A stretch of DNA of 13,959 bases from G963666945 sp963666945. Its GTDB lineage: Bacteria; Bacteroidota; Bacteroidia; Bacteroidales; Marinifilaceae. The DNA lies in contig CAXXRT010000020.1 in NCBI GenBank assembly GCA_963666945.2, positions 1 to 13,959 of the forward strand, read 5' to 3'. Positions 1 to 6,872 of the stretch are shown in pieces. The translations under genes were made by a program, and so were the position numbers. Numbering within the stretch: the first letter of the stretch is position 1; every line of letters begins with the position of its first letter. The notes under the pieces are model-generated. The model was not told where the DNA came from, did no database searches, and saw only the letters and a list, made by a program, of their open reading frames with translations.

Positions 1-1
1 C

Positions 2-496
2 TATTTCAAAGAGTCCAAGGTGTGTCTGTTTTGTAGTGGTGCTGTATTTAATCGTCTATCACCTGTATCCAGGATGATATTGGATAGTGAGACAAATGTT
101 GCTCTTTACTCTTATCTGGTAGAGCACTTTGAGAATTTCCTTAAGAAGGATGCACTTTTGCGCCATTATATGGGTGAGGATCATTTAGAAGGCAGGGTTT
201 TTCGTTCTATGCTCGATTACATGAAGATGAGGGAATTCAGAGAGGAATTATTGAGAAAAGAAGAGAAGAATATTTATGCTATTTCCTTAAAAAAGGACAC
301 AGTCATTCCATCTTTGGAAATTATTAATACCCTAAAAGGAGCATATAGGGATATTGATATAAAAGTGGAAGAACTGGATTTTAATTATAATTATACCCAT
401 GAGAATCCTTTTCCTGTAAAACGGGTTGACCAGCATCTTGTTGATGCCAGTCACAATTTAGTATTAGATAAGGTTTGTGATTTCTTTAATGCATAG
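2..496 (+). CDS. C-terminal part of an alpha/beta-hydrolase-like protein (5' end outside window)
   Basis: The frame is open from base 2, so the GTG at 20 is probably internal and the gene begins before the window. The 164 visible residues look like the end of an alpha/beta-hydrolase fold. A 'KKDTVIP' segment (Asp codon 296-298) sits where the acid of the triad is usually found, and an 'ASHNLV' segment (His codon 452-454) close to the C-terminus matches the catalytic His, followed by the usual final helix 'LDKVCDFF'. The nucleophile region is not in the window, so activity cannot be judged. The middle part (about 120-290) is a charged helical stretch that could be a cap domain. It may belong to a Bacteroidota family of unknown function such as DUF6051, but that is recall, not proof. 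No strong terminator follows; there is only an AT-only 6-bp inverted repeat at 512-528. Confidence 0.6.
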   Translation, partial: YFKESKVCLFCSGAVFNRLSPVSRMILDSETNVALYSYLVEHFENFLKKDALLRHYMGEDHLEGRVFRSMLDYMKMREFREELLRKEEKNIYAISLKKDTVIPSLEIINTLKGAYRDIDIKVEELDFNYNYTHENPFPVKRVDQHLVDASHNLVLDKVCDFFNA

Positions 497-569
497 AATT
501 TGATATGTTTGTAATATGTAGTATATTAGGGTTGTAAACAGATAAGATAGGCTATATATACTTATTTTT

Positions 570-600
570 ATTGGAATGTGAAAATAAATAAATACCTTTG
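570..600 (+). promoter_or_regulatory. Bacteroidota-type promoter of the cold-shock-domain gene
   Basis: A perfect -7 element TACCTTTG lies at 593-600, and ATTG (consensus TTTG) at 570-573 is 19 bp upstream, which is the spacing of the Bacteroidota primary sigma factor. Transcription would start near 607, leaving a leader of about 164 nt before the ATG at 771. A second perfect -7 match (TATGTTTG, 504-511) has no -33 partner at the right distance. Confidence 0.55.
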
Positions 601-606
601 TTTCGA

Positions 607-770
607 TTTAGGTTAAGAAATTGCATTTATTTATTCTAATTCACTTCTTAAAAATTAGTTTATCTCTGCTCTCTCTAGTAAATCCTATTTTTGAAGGATA
701 ACATATTCGTTAATTAATGGCTGTTAAGTATTGTAACAGTTGAATTTATATAAATTAAACATAGATATTC
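607..770 (+). promoter_or_regulatory. Long 5' leader of the cold-shock-domain gene with two small hairpins
   Basis: Between the predicted transcription start and the ATG lie about 164 non-coding bases. Two inverted repeats are visible: CTAATT/AATTAG (636-641 with 653-658) and CTGTTA/TAACAG (721-726 with 734-739, 7-nt loop), the latter ending about 31 nt before the start codon. Long structured leaders are known for cold-shock genes in other bacteria; a temperature-responsive role here is inference only. Confidence 0.25.
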
Positions 771-1220
771 ATGGGTAGATCGCAAGAAACATTTAACAAA
801 AAAGCAGTAAGAAATAAAAAAGAGAAAAAAAGAAAAGACAAAGAACTGAAAAAGCAGGCCAGAAAAGAAAAAGAGAAAACTGGTAGTTTAGAAGATATGA
901 TTGCATATGTTGATGAGAATGGAATGATAACATCGACTCCTCCAGATCCGACCAAAAAGCAGGAAACCAAGTTAGAAGACATAGAAATAGCTGTACCTAA
1001 GCACATAGAAGAGGAAGAAGATCCTATAAGAAAGGGAAGTATAGTTTTCTTCAACGATGCTAAAGGTTATGGTTTTATAAAGGACGCAGAAACCGGAGAA
1101 AGTGTTTTTCTACACGTAAATAATCTTACAGAAGAAGTAAGTCAGGGAAATCTAGTTAATTACGAGGTTGAGATGGGCCCCAAAGGACCAACAGCGGTAA
1201 ATGTGAAAGTAATTAGATAG
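771..1220 (+). CDS. Cold-shock-domain protein with lysine-rich N-terminal extension
   Basis: This 149-residue protein has two parts. Residues 1-36 are extremely rich in Lys, Arg and Glu and probably helical; 37-86 is an acidic, low-complexity linker. Residues 87-149 form a single cold-shock domain (OB fold). The RNA-binding motifs are visible as RNP1-like KGYGFI (98-103, Tyr replacing the usual first Phe) and RNP2-like VFLHV (112-116). Such proteins bind single-stranded RNA or DNA and act as RNA chaperones in the cytoplasm; the basic tail probably adds nucleic-acid affinity (inference). Extended members of about 150 residues are common in Bacteroidota, in contrast to about 70 residues for CspA. 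The frame is intact, with its own promoter at 570-600 and a strong terminator 41 nt after the stop, so it is probably monocistronic. Confidence 0.9.
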   Translation: MGRSQETFNKKAVRNKKEKKRKDKELKKQARKEKEKTGSLEDMIAYVDENGMITSTPPDPTKKQETKLEDIEIAVPKHIEEEEDPIRKGSIVFFNDAKGYGFIKDAETGESVFLHVNNLTEEVSQGNLVNYEVEMGPKGPTAVNVKVIR

Positions 1221-1260
1221 TCAGTTTTAATAGAGTTATAGTACTAAAGGTATGCAGGAA

Positions 1261-1306
1261 GTAAACATAAAAAAGCGGCAGTAATAGAAGGCTTTTTTTT
1301 GTTTAC
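1261..1306. terminator. Strong hairpin terminator after the cold-shock-domain gene
   Basis: Arms 1261-1276 (GTAAACATAAAAAAGC) and 1291-1306 are reverse complements over 16 bp with one mismatch, around a 14-nt loop. The arms contain A6 on the left and T8 on the right, so the hairpin provides a U-tract for either strand and could work in both directions. It separates the cold-shock gene from the transporter unit that starts at 1442. Confidence 0.75.
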
Positions 1307-1441
1307 ATATAGCTCTTATTGATTGTATATTAAATAGATGACATTGGTTATCAGGTTTGATGTGGAATGTTAAATATTTAAAATATTATTGTTAAGTTAA
1401 TTACTTTGTTGCAGTTTGTAAATAATTAATTTTCAATTATA

Positions 1442-1472
1442 TTTGGAAAGTGGTGTTGTTTTTGTATCTTTG
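1442..1472 (+). promoter_or_regulatory. Strong Bacteroidota-type promoter upstream of the transporter operon
   Basis: TTTG at 1442-1445 and a perfect TAnnTTTG element (TATCTTTG) at 1465-1472 are separated by 19 bp. The predicted start of transcription is about 1479, some 500 nt before the transporter's ATG. No comparably good promoter was seen between here and 1980, so this is the best candidate for driving the transporter, acetyltransferase and racemase genes. Confidence 0.65.
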
Positions 1473-1478
1473 TGCCGA

Positions 1479-1586
1479 ATGAAAACGAGCAAAATACATA
1501 TAAAAAGAAATATAAGGGTTTATTGCTTCTTGTTTTTGGTTTTCAGAAACCAGTCCGATAAATTTATACCTCCTACTTGCATATAA
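1479..1586 (+). CDS. Possible 35-residue leader peptide at the predicted transcription start
   Basis: An ATG at 1479 falls almost exactly where the promoter at 1442-1472 should start transcription, so the message could be leaderless or the ATG may simply be the first codon of the transcript. The 35-residue product has a basic N-terminus (residues 1-13, with Lys, Arg and His) followed by a hydrophobic run YCFLFLVF (15-22), and then a polar tail ending PPTCI. It resembles a tiny membrane or signal-like peptide, but an ORF of this length in AT-rich DNA easily arises by chance. No family is recognised. It could be an uORF controlling the transporter or have no function. Confidence 0.2.
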   Translation: MKTSKIHIKRNIRVYCFLFLVFRNQSDKFIPPTCI

Positions 1587-1662
1587 TTATTCTATATTTT
1601 CTTTAGAAATAGTCTAATTGTCTTGTGCAATAAAAACGTATTATCGTTTAAATTAATCATTA

Positions 1663-1920
1663 TTATTTTATGCTTCTAACAAGAAAATAGTTAGGGCTAT
1701 GTTTTATGCTATTCAGCTTCTTGCGTATGTCCATCGCATGAATGAGATTACTGTATATGGTGTTTTTTGATATAGAATATCTCAATTTGGAAAGAATGCT
1801 TTTAATATCAATCATTAATAAATCCGGGTGCTTATGTAGGTTTTGTATTATGTGAATTACATAAGAGAGAAGAATAATGTTCAGACTAATGCATAAAAGA
1901 GAAACAGAATGGGATAAGGT
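1663..1920 (-). pseudogene. Minus-strand open frame resembling a winged-helix (Fur-like) remnant
   Basis: On the minus strand the frame is open from 1920 to a TAA at 1663-1665. The first in-frame ATG is at 1815, giving 50 residues, but protein-like sequence continues upstream of it (…QNLHKHPDLL). The stretch 'HPDLL…DIKSILSKL…SISKNTIYSNL' has the spacing of a winged-helix DNA-binding domain as in Fur-family repressors, where 'HP', 'I..L' and 'IS..TVY..L' are the conserved positions. Nothing resembling the Fur dimerisation and metal-binding domain follows before the stop. It lies antisense inside the predicted leader of the transporter operon, and the same DNA also has plausible-looking + strand frames. 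The resemblance may be chance; I give it as a weak candidate. Confidence 0.2.
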
Positions 1921-1979
1921 TTAAATAAATATAAGATATTATTTCAATATAAAATTTTAAGAAAAAAGTAAAGATTGTT

Positions 1980-3594
1980 ATGGGTGTTAAGAAGATTAGA
2001 AGTGATAGAAAAACATTTTTTGGGATAAAGGCTAACGGGCCCGTTTTGTTTCATCGATATTAGTTATTGCAGCATTGGTATTTACTACGTTAATTGTCGG
2101 AAAACCCATGGAGCAATGGTTTTCTAAAACACAAAATTATGTTGCTGATAATGTAGGGTGGTTTTTTGTTTTATTAGTTAATTGCATTTTATTCTTTGCT
2201 ATATTTTTAGGTTTTGGAAAGTATAAAATATTAGAATTGGAGGTAAAGATGCAAAGCCTGAGTTTTCCAGTGATAGGCTGGTTTGCAATGTTGTTTAGTG
2301 CAGGAATGGGAATAGGACTGTTATTCTGGGGTGTTTCAGAACCCATCAACCACTTTAATGGCAATCCATTAATAAGTGATCCCGGAAATGCCATAGAAGC
2401 CGCTAAATCAGCAATGGGAATATCCTTTTTACATTGGGGGATACATGCATGGGCCCTTTATGCTATTGTAGGTGTTGCTTTGGCTTTTTTCACTTTTAAC
2501 AAGAAATTGCCCCTGACCATTCGTTCTGTTTTTTACCTTTATTGGGAGATAAGATTTACGGCCCCATAGGCGATATTATAGATATAGTATCAGTAATAGC
2601 CACACTTTTTGGTCTTGCTACATCGTTAGGTTTTGGTGTTCAGCAGGTGAATGCAGGTTTAGAGTATTTGTTTGATATACCTTCCAGTTCGATAGTGCAA
2701 ATAGGGTTGATTGTATTAATAACAATTTTCGCCACCTTATCTCTGGTGTTAGGACTGGATAAAGGGATAAGGGCATTAAGTGAATGGAATATGAGGTTAG
2801 CTGTATTTTTGATGTTGTTTTTATTAATTGTTGGACCTACACTATTCATTTTAAATCCTTTGTTCAGAATATTGGTTATTATATCAACAATTTTTTGAAT
2901 TGAGTTTCTGGGCGAATTCATACAAAGGAGTTCACGCAGTAAAGAATTGGCAGAATTCATGGACAATATTCTATTGGGCATGGTGGATATCCTGGTCTCC
3001 ATTTGTTGGTATTTTTATTGCACGTATTTCTAAGGGAAGAACGATACAGGAATTCATGTTGGGAGTAATGTTAGTCCCCACTGTATTAACGTTTCTTTGG
3101 TTCTCTGTATTTGGAGGGAAGTGCTATTTACCAGGAACTAATAGGTAACCATTCTATTACCGAAGCAGTAAATACCAATGTAGCCACAGCTGTATATTAT
3201 CTTTTAGAGCAGTATCCCTTAACGACCTTTGCCTCTGTAGTTACGGTTTTATTGGTTGCCAGTTTTTTTGTGACTTCTTCAGATTCGGGTTCTTTTGTTG
3301 TGGACACCCTTACATCAGGAGGAAGACACGATTCCCCTAAAGGGACAAAAGATATTCTGGGCATCAATGGAAGGTTTAATTGCTATAGTATTGTTAGTAG
3401 GTGGAGGATTATCAGCATTACAGGCTGTTACAATATTATCGGGATTACCTTTTGCAATAATTATAATCATCATGTGTTATAGTTTGTATAAATCACTCGG
3501 AGAATATTATAAAAGAGATTATAAGCGTTCTGTTGTTAAAGGTATTGAAAATAAAGTAATTATAGAGGATTTTCAGACAGTCTCCTCTAATTAA
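1980..3594 (+). CDS. BCCT-family betaine/choline/carnitine-type transporter (frame-broken)
   Basis: A 12-TM secondary transporter of the BCCT family, about 538 residues if read through. Start ATG 1980 gives a normal cytoplasmic N-terminus before TM1. The family core is clear: 'GMGIGLLFWG' (about 2300-2330), where Gly rather than Asp at the variable position suggests a Na+-coupled betaine-type carrier; 'HWGIHAWALY' (about 2433-2462), matching the W-x4-W-x2-Y aromatic box of BetP TM4; and the TM8 signature 'YWAWWISWSPFVG' (about 2972-3010), which supplies further substrate-binding Trps. The C-terminal tail is short, unlike the long osmosensing tail of BetP. Six single-base frame breaks (near 2045, 2536, 2856, 2891-2896, 3116-3118 and 3342-3344) split it; each is in or beside a homopolymer and the family sequence resumes immediately. 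It is followed 47 nt later by a GNAT gene. Likely substrate is a quaternary or related amine; exact identity is unknown. Confidence 0.85.
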
Positions 3595-3641
3595 GATATA
3601 TTGTCATAAAATAATTATTAAGTATTTAGAAAAAATAAAAT

Positions 3642-4083
3642 ATGAGTAAAATTAAAATTTATAATTCGTTTGATAAGCCGGATAGTCTTGAGAAAAAAGA
3701 ACTTATTGACTTTCTTTTCGAGCAACTGGAAGAATATGGAGATCCCAGGGGGGATATTGAAAAAGCCATAAATTACGCGATAAAAGAAACAGTATCGTTT
3801 GGAGGGTTTGTTCTTGCTTCTTATGAAAAGGAGAAACTTGTGGGTGCAGTGGTTGTTAACCAGACAGGAATGCAGGATTATATACCTGAGAATATTCTTG
3901 TATATATTGCCACACATAAAGAGTTTAGAGGTAAAGGAATAGGTAAGGAACTTATGCAGAAGGCAATAGAACTGGCAAAAGGAAAATATAGCCTTGCATG
4001 TAGAGCCGGAAAATCCAGCAAGATTTCTTTATGAGAAAGTAGGGTTTACCAGTAAGTATGTAGAAATGAGATTGATAAAATAG
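3642..4083 (+). CDS. GNAT-family N-acetyltransferase (one frame break)
   Basis: Reading through a +1 break in the A-run at 3983-3986 gives a 146-residue single-domain GNAT acetyltransferase, a normal length for the family. It should transfer an acetyl group from acetyl-CoA to an amine. The acetyl-CoA-binding motif A is clear: strand 'ILVYIATHKEFRG', then the pyrophosphate loop RGKGIG (about residues 108-113) and helix 'KELMQKAIELAKG'. After the break, motif B follows as 'IALHVEPENPARFLYEKVGF', the usual N-x-x-A-x-x-x-Y-x-x-x-GF pattern. Without the correction the protein ends prematurely at 4034 and lacks this half. Its stop is 3 nt before the racemase ATG, so the two are almost certainly co-transcribed and possibly translationally coupled. 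The substrate is unknown; context suggests an amino compound handled by the neighbouring transporter and racemase. Confidence 0.85.
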
Positions 4084-4086
4084 TTT

Positions 4087-5163
4087 ATGGCATTTATAAC
4101 ATTAAACACACAGAAGTTAAAATCAAATTTCAAGTATCTGAATAAGCTTTTTAATAATAACGATATTAAATGGGCTGTTGTTTCCAAGATGCTTTGTGGT
4201 AACCGACTATTCCTTTCAGAATTATTAAAACTCGATGTAAAACAAGTATGCGATTCCCGTGTTTCTAATTTAAAGGTTATAAAATCGATAAAACCCGATA
4301 TAAAAACTATTTATATAAAACCCCCGGCCAAGGATGCTATTAGTGAGATTGTAAAATATGCCGATATAAGTATGAACACAGAAATGGATACCATTCAGCT
4401 TTTATCGGAAGAGGCCCAACGACAGAAAGTAATTCATAAAATCATAATAATGATAGAGTTGGGGGAATTGCGAGAGGGGCATAATGCGTGACGATTTTAT
4501 TGATTTTTATGCCAAAGTCTTTAATCTTAAAAACATTGAGGTTGTTGGTATAGGCGCTAATCTATCGTGTTTATACGGAGTATTGCCAAGTCCCGATAAG
4601 CTTATACAGTTAAGTTTGTATGAGCAGTTGGTAGAGGCCAAGTTTGATAAGCAGATACCATGTGTGTCAGGAGGTTCATCGGTAACAATACCTTTAATAT
4701 TTCAAAATATCCTTCCTAAGGGAATTAATCATTTCAGAGTTGGAGAAACCGCTGTTTCTTGGAACCGATGTATATAACAATACAGCCTATGAAAAGATGC
4801 ATTCAGATGTATTTAAACTCTATTCAGGAATAATTGAATTGATAGAGAAACCGGTGGTTCCAAAATGGAGAATTTGGTACAAATGTAGAGGGTCATACTT
4901 TTGAATTCGATGAAGAAAAGATTGGCGAAAAGACTTATAGAGCCATTATAGACCTGGGGCTACTGGATGTTGATGAAACGCATATAGAGGCGGTAGACGA
5001 AGATATAAATTTTGTTGGAGCCAGTTCAGACATGTTGGTCATAGATCTTGGAAAAAACGAAAAGAATTATAAAGTTGGAGATGTACTTGAATTCAGGATG
5101 GATTATATGGGTACATTAAGAGCCATAAATTCACGATATATAGAAAAAAGACTGGAGAAATAG
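4087..5163 (+). CDS. Ornithine/alanine-racemase-family PLP enzyme (frame-broken)
   Basis: Read through three +1 breaks (G-run 4476-4479, CC 4749-4750, A-run 4862-4865), this is a protein of about 358 residues of the fold-III, alanine-racemase-like group related to ornithine racemase (Orr) and YhfX. It should use pyridoxal phosphate to racemise an amino acid. Visible family marks are the Schiff-base lysine K34 in 'AVVSKMLCGN', 'DSRVSNL', 'IELGELREG', 'SGGSSVTIPL', 'PKGINHFRVGE' and the C-terminal domain 'GASSDMLVIDL' with 'VGDVLEFRMDY'. Length and motif order match Orr-type racemases of about 350 residues. It begins 3 nt after the GNAT stop and is followed by a terminator at 5190. Substrate (ornithine, alanine or other) cannot be told from sequence. 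The three breaks are probably sequencing errors because conserved motifs continue on both sides of each one. Confidence 0.85.
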
Positions 5164-5189
5164 TTTGTTATCTAGTAGTGTGATGTCTG

Positions 5190-5226
5190 AGAGAGTCCTG
5201 CATTTTTAATGTAGGGCTCTTTTTTT
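5190..5226 (+). terminator. Rho-independent terminator after the racemase gene
   Basis: A 13-bp stem (5190-5202 with 5210-5222, three G-U pairs) with a 7-nt loop ends in a run of seven T at 5220-5226. It begins 27 nt after the racemase stop and closes the transporter-acetyltransferase-racemase unit. Confidence 0.8.
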
Positions 5227-5305
5227 AAAAAATAATAATACGGTAAGTTTTGCTTGTTTTTTTGTTAAAAAAATAGTTTATTATAAATAATTGTGTGTAG
5301 TTTAC

Positions 5306-5336
5306 TTTGTTAATCTGTAATTTATTGGTAAATTTA
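5306..5336 (+). promoter_or_regulatory. Possible promoter of the S33-like hydrolase gene
   Basis: TTTG at 5306-5309 and TAAATTTA at 5329-5336 (one mismatch to TAnnTTTG) are 19 bp apart. Transcription would start near 5343, about 115 nt before the ATG at 5458. A competing -7-like TAGTTTTA at 5375-5382 has no good -33 partner. The rest of the 5228-5457 gap shows nothing else. Confidence 0.3.
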
Positions 5337-5457
5337 TTAGTGAAGTTTTATTTAATATGACAGCAAAAATACATTAGTTTTAGGCATAGGTCGCAATAAA
5401 ATTGTTGTGTAAATTACTTATTAGAAATAAATAAAGGACTGTAGGTTTATTGAATGA

Positions 5458-6594
5458 ATGAGAATAGGGAGTATGTTAAAAAGAGAATTTAATTTTATAA
5501 AAGAGTCTATACTGATTTTGATTATCAGTATTATCGGTATTTTGGTAATTGTTTTTTCATGTATAGAGAACAATCCTCAGCAAAAATTATTTGATGAAGA
5601 ATTAATGATAAAGGTTCCGGGATCCGAACTTTACCTTAGGGTAAGAGGTAATCTTGCTAAACCACTTATTGTCAATCTACATGGAGGTCCCGGTGGTTAT
5701 TCCGGTATAGATATAAAACTAATGGGACAAGGACTGGAAGATAAATTTCTGGTTGCTTACCTTGACCAACGGGGATGTGGGAAGTCGTTGTATTGTTCCG
5801 ATACTTCGCGTCTAAATGTGAAACAATATATTCATGACTTGGATATTGTGATTGACAGCTTGATAAATAGATATAATAAAGAACAGGTAAATCTTATGGG
5901 GAGTTCCTGGGGGGGAATGTATGGTTTTTTATATATGTTAACGCATCAGGAGAAAGTTAATTCATATGCATGTATTGATGGGAAGGTTAATAGTAACTAT
6001 CAAAACCATTCTTTAATTGATTATGAAATTAAAAGAGCGAATGAATTATTGCAAAAAGATATCTCTGAATCAAAAGAAAGAGAGCTTAAATTTATTGTTG
6101 GTGAACTGAATCGTATTAAAATAAGTAACTTCGAATATTTTCATACCGATGTTAATTGGATGAAACACGAGGTGCCTCCAAAGCTTGGGTTTAATGCTTA
6201 TTTCGTTGACACTTCAAAGATTATTTCTTTTAAAGACGTTTTGCAGGATACAGCCTTAATGAAGTTGATGAAATATACAGAAGATGAATATACCCAGGTT
6301 GGTGAAAAAGCAGAAATAGTGAATAGAGCTTTTCGTAACAACCCTGATTATAACAATATCAATATTGAAAAAGAATTAGCTCAGATTAAAATACCAACAG
6401 TGGTTATTCAGGGGGAACTTGATTATGTTGTTGGGATTGGACATGCTGAATTAATATATAAAGCACTTACCGGTTTATCGGCCGAGAGCAAGGAATTGCA
6501 CATTATACCAGAATCCGGTCACTGTCCTGCCATTGAAAAACCTGAAATGCTATCTGAGATATTGGTTGATTTTTTTGAAAAGTTCAATAAATAA
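5458..6594 (+). CDS. Membrane-anchored alpha/beta hydrolase, proline-iminopeptidase-like (S33)
   Basis: An intact 378-residue alpha/beta-hydrolase. Residues 17-34 form one hydrophobic segment preceded by basic residues and followed by C35 ('VIVFSC'), so it is either an uncleaved anchor or a lipoprotein signal; Phe at -2 makes the lipobox imperfect. The catalytic domain then faces the periplasm or outside. The oxyanion motif HGGPGG is at 75-80, DQRGCGKS at 103-110, the nucleophile elbow GSSWGG at 148-153 (Ser150), the likely acid D322 in 'QGELDYVV', and His355 in 'ESGHCP'. HGGPG plus DQRG-GxS is typical of prolyl aminopeptidase and related peptidases or esterases of family S33. The insert between about 175 and 300 is the cap domain. 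The start could also be Met6 (ATG 5473), which leaves the anchor intact. Substrate is unknown. It is flanked by a terminator and by a separate promoter for the next gene, so it is probably transcribed alone. Confidence 0.85.
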   Translation: MRIGSMLKREFNFIKESILILIISIIGILVIVFSCIENNPQQKLFDEELMIKVPGSELYLRVRGNLAKPLIVNLHGGPGGYSGIDIKLMGQGLEDKFLVAYLDQRGCGKSLYCSDTSRLNVKQYIHDLDIVIDSLINRYNKEQVNLMGSSWGGMYGFLYMLTHQEKVNSYACIDGKVNSNYQNHSLIDYEIKRANELLQKDISESKERELKFIVGELNRIKISNFEYFHTDVNWMKHEVPPKLGFNAYFVDTSKIISFKDVLQDTALMKLMKYTEDEYTQVGEKAEIVNRAFRNNPDYNNINIEKELAQIKIPTVVIQGELDYVVGIGHAELIYKALTGLSAESKELHIIPESGHCPAIEKPEMLSEILVDFFEKFNK

Positions 6595-6803
6595 AGATTC
6601 GGTAAGATTACGAAACGCTTATCAATTATATATTGAATGAGGGTTTCAGTGGTATGCGTGTTTTGCGAATAATAAGAAAAGTTAGTCTAAACTGACTGGA
6701 AATAGCAAGTATTAACTTTACCAAACCATCGGTATATTGGAGGTGATATGATTTCACATTATAATAGGGTATAAATTAATGAGCTATTTAATAAAGTCCA
6801 CTT
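6595..6803. other. Intergenic gap between the hydrolase and AraC-regulator genes
   Basis: No gene is supported here. A 7-bp stem (6680-6686 with 6691-6697, loop 4) lacks a T-tract. A GGAGGTGAT stretch at 6739-6747 precedes an 8-codon ATG frame (6748-6774); Bacteroidota rarely depend on such sequences and I give it no function. Confidence 0.3.
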
Positions 6804-6835
6804 TTTGTGCTTCTAATTCAAATAGAGTATATTTG
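6804..6835 (+). promoter_or_regulatory. Bacteroidota-type promoter of the AraC-family regulator
   Basis: TTTG at 6804-6807 and a perfect TAnnTTTG element (TATATTTG) at 6828-6835 are 20 bp apart. Predicted start is about 6842, giving a leader of about 31 nt before the ATG at 6873. Confidence 0.65.
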
Positions 6836-6872
6836 TATTTATTAGATTTGATTAGTAATTCAAAAAAAATCA

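Larger units (their letters stand above)
1307..1979. other. 673-bp non-coding stretch: promoter plus long transporter leader
   Basis: No established gene was found here. The stretch holds the promoter at 1442-1472 and, after it, an AT-rich leader of about 500 nt. Inside the leader are a 35-codon + strand ORF at 1479, a small hairpin TGGTTT/AAACCA around 1539-1554 with no T-tract, and a minus-strand open frame at 1663-1920, each described separately. I recognise no riboswitch consensus, but the leader is unusually long for this phylum. Confidence 0.4.

Noticed and set aside
755..1054. 99-residue minus-strand frame opposite the cold-shock-domain gene
   Set aside because: It is a shadow of the Lys/Glu-rich coding strand, giving a Phe/Ser/Leu-rich low-complexity product.
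3618..3917. 99-residue minus-strand frame opposite the acetyltransferase
   Set aside because: It lies antisense to a clear GNAT domain and shows no family pattern of its own.
1980..5163. Programmed ribosomal frameshifting in the transporter and racemase genes
   Set aside because: There are too many breaks, in both directions, without a consistent slippery heptamer or downstream structure. Indel errors explain them better.
6739..6774. GGAGGTGAT ribosome-binding-like sequence with an 8-codon ATG frame
   Set aside because: Bacteroidota rarely use strong Shine-Dalgarno sites, the frame is only 8 codons, and it lies upstream of the mapped promoter motif of the AraC gene.
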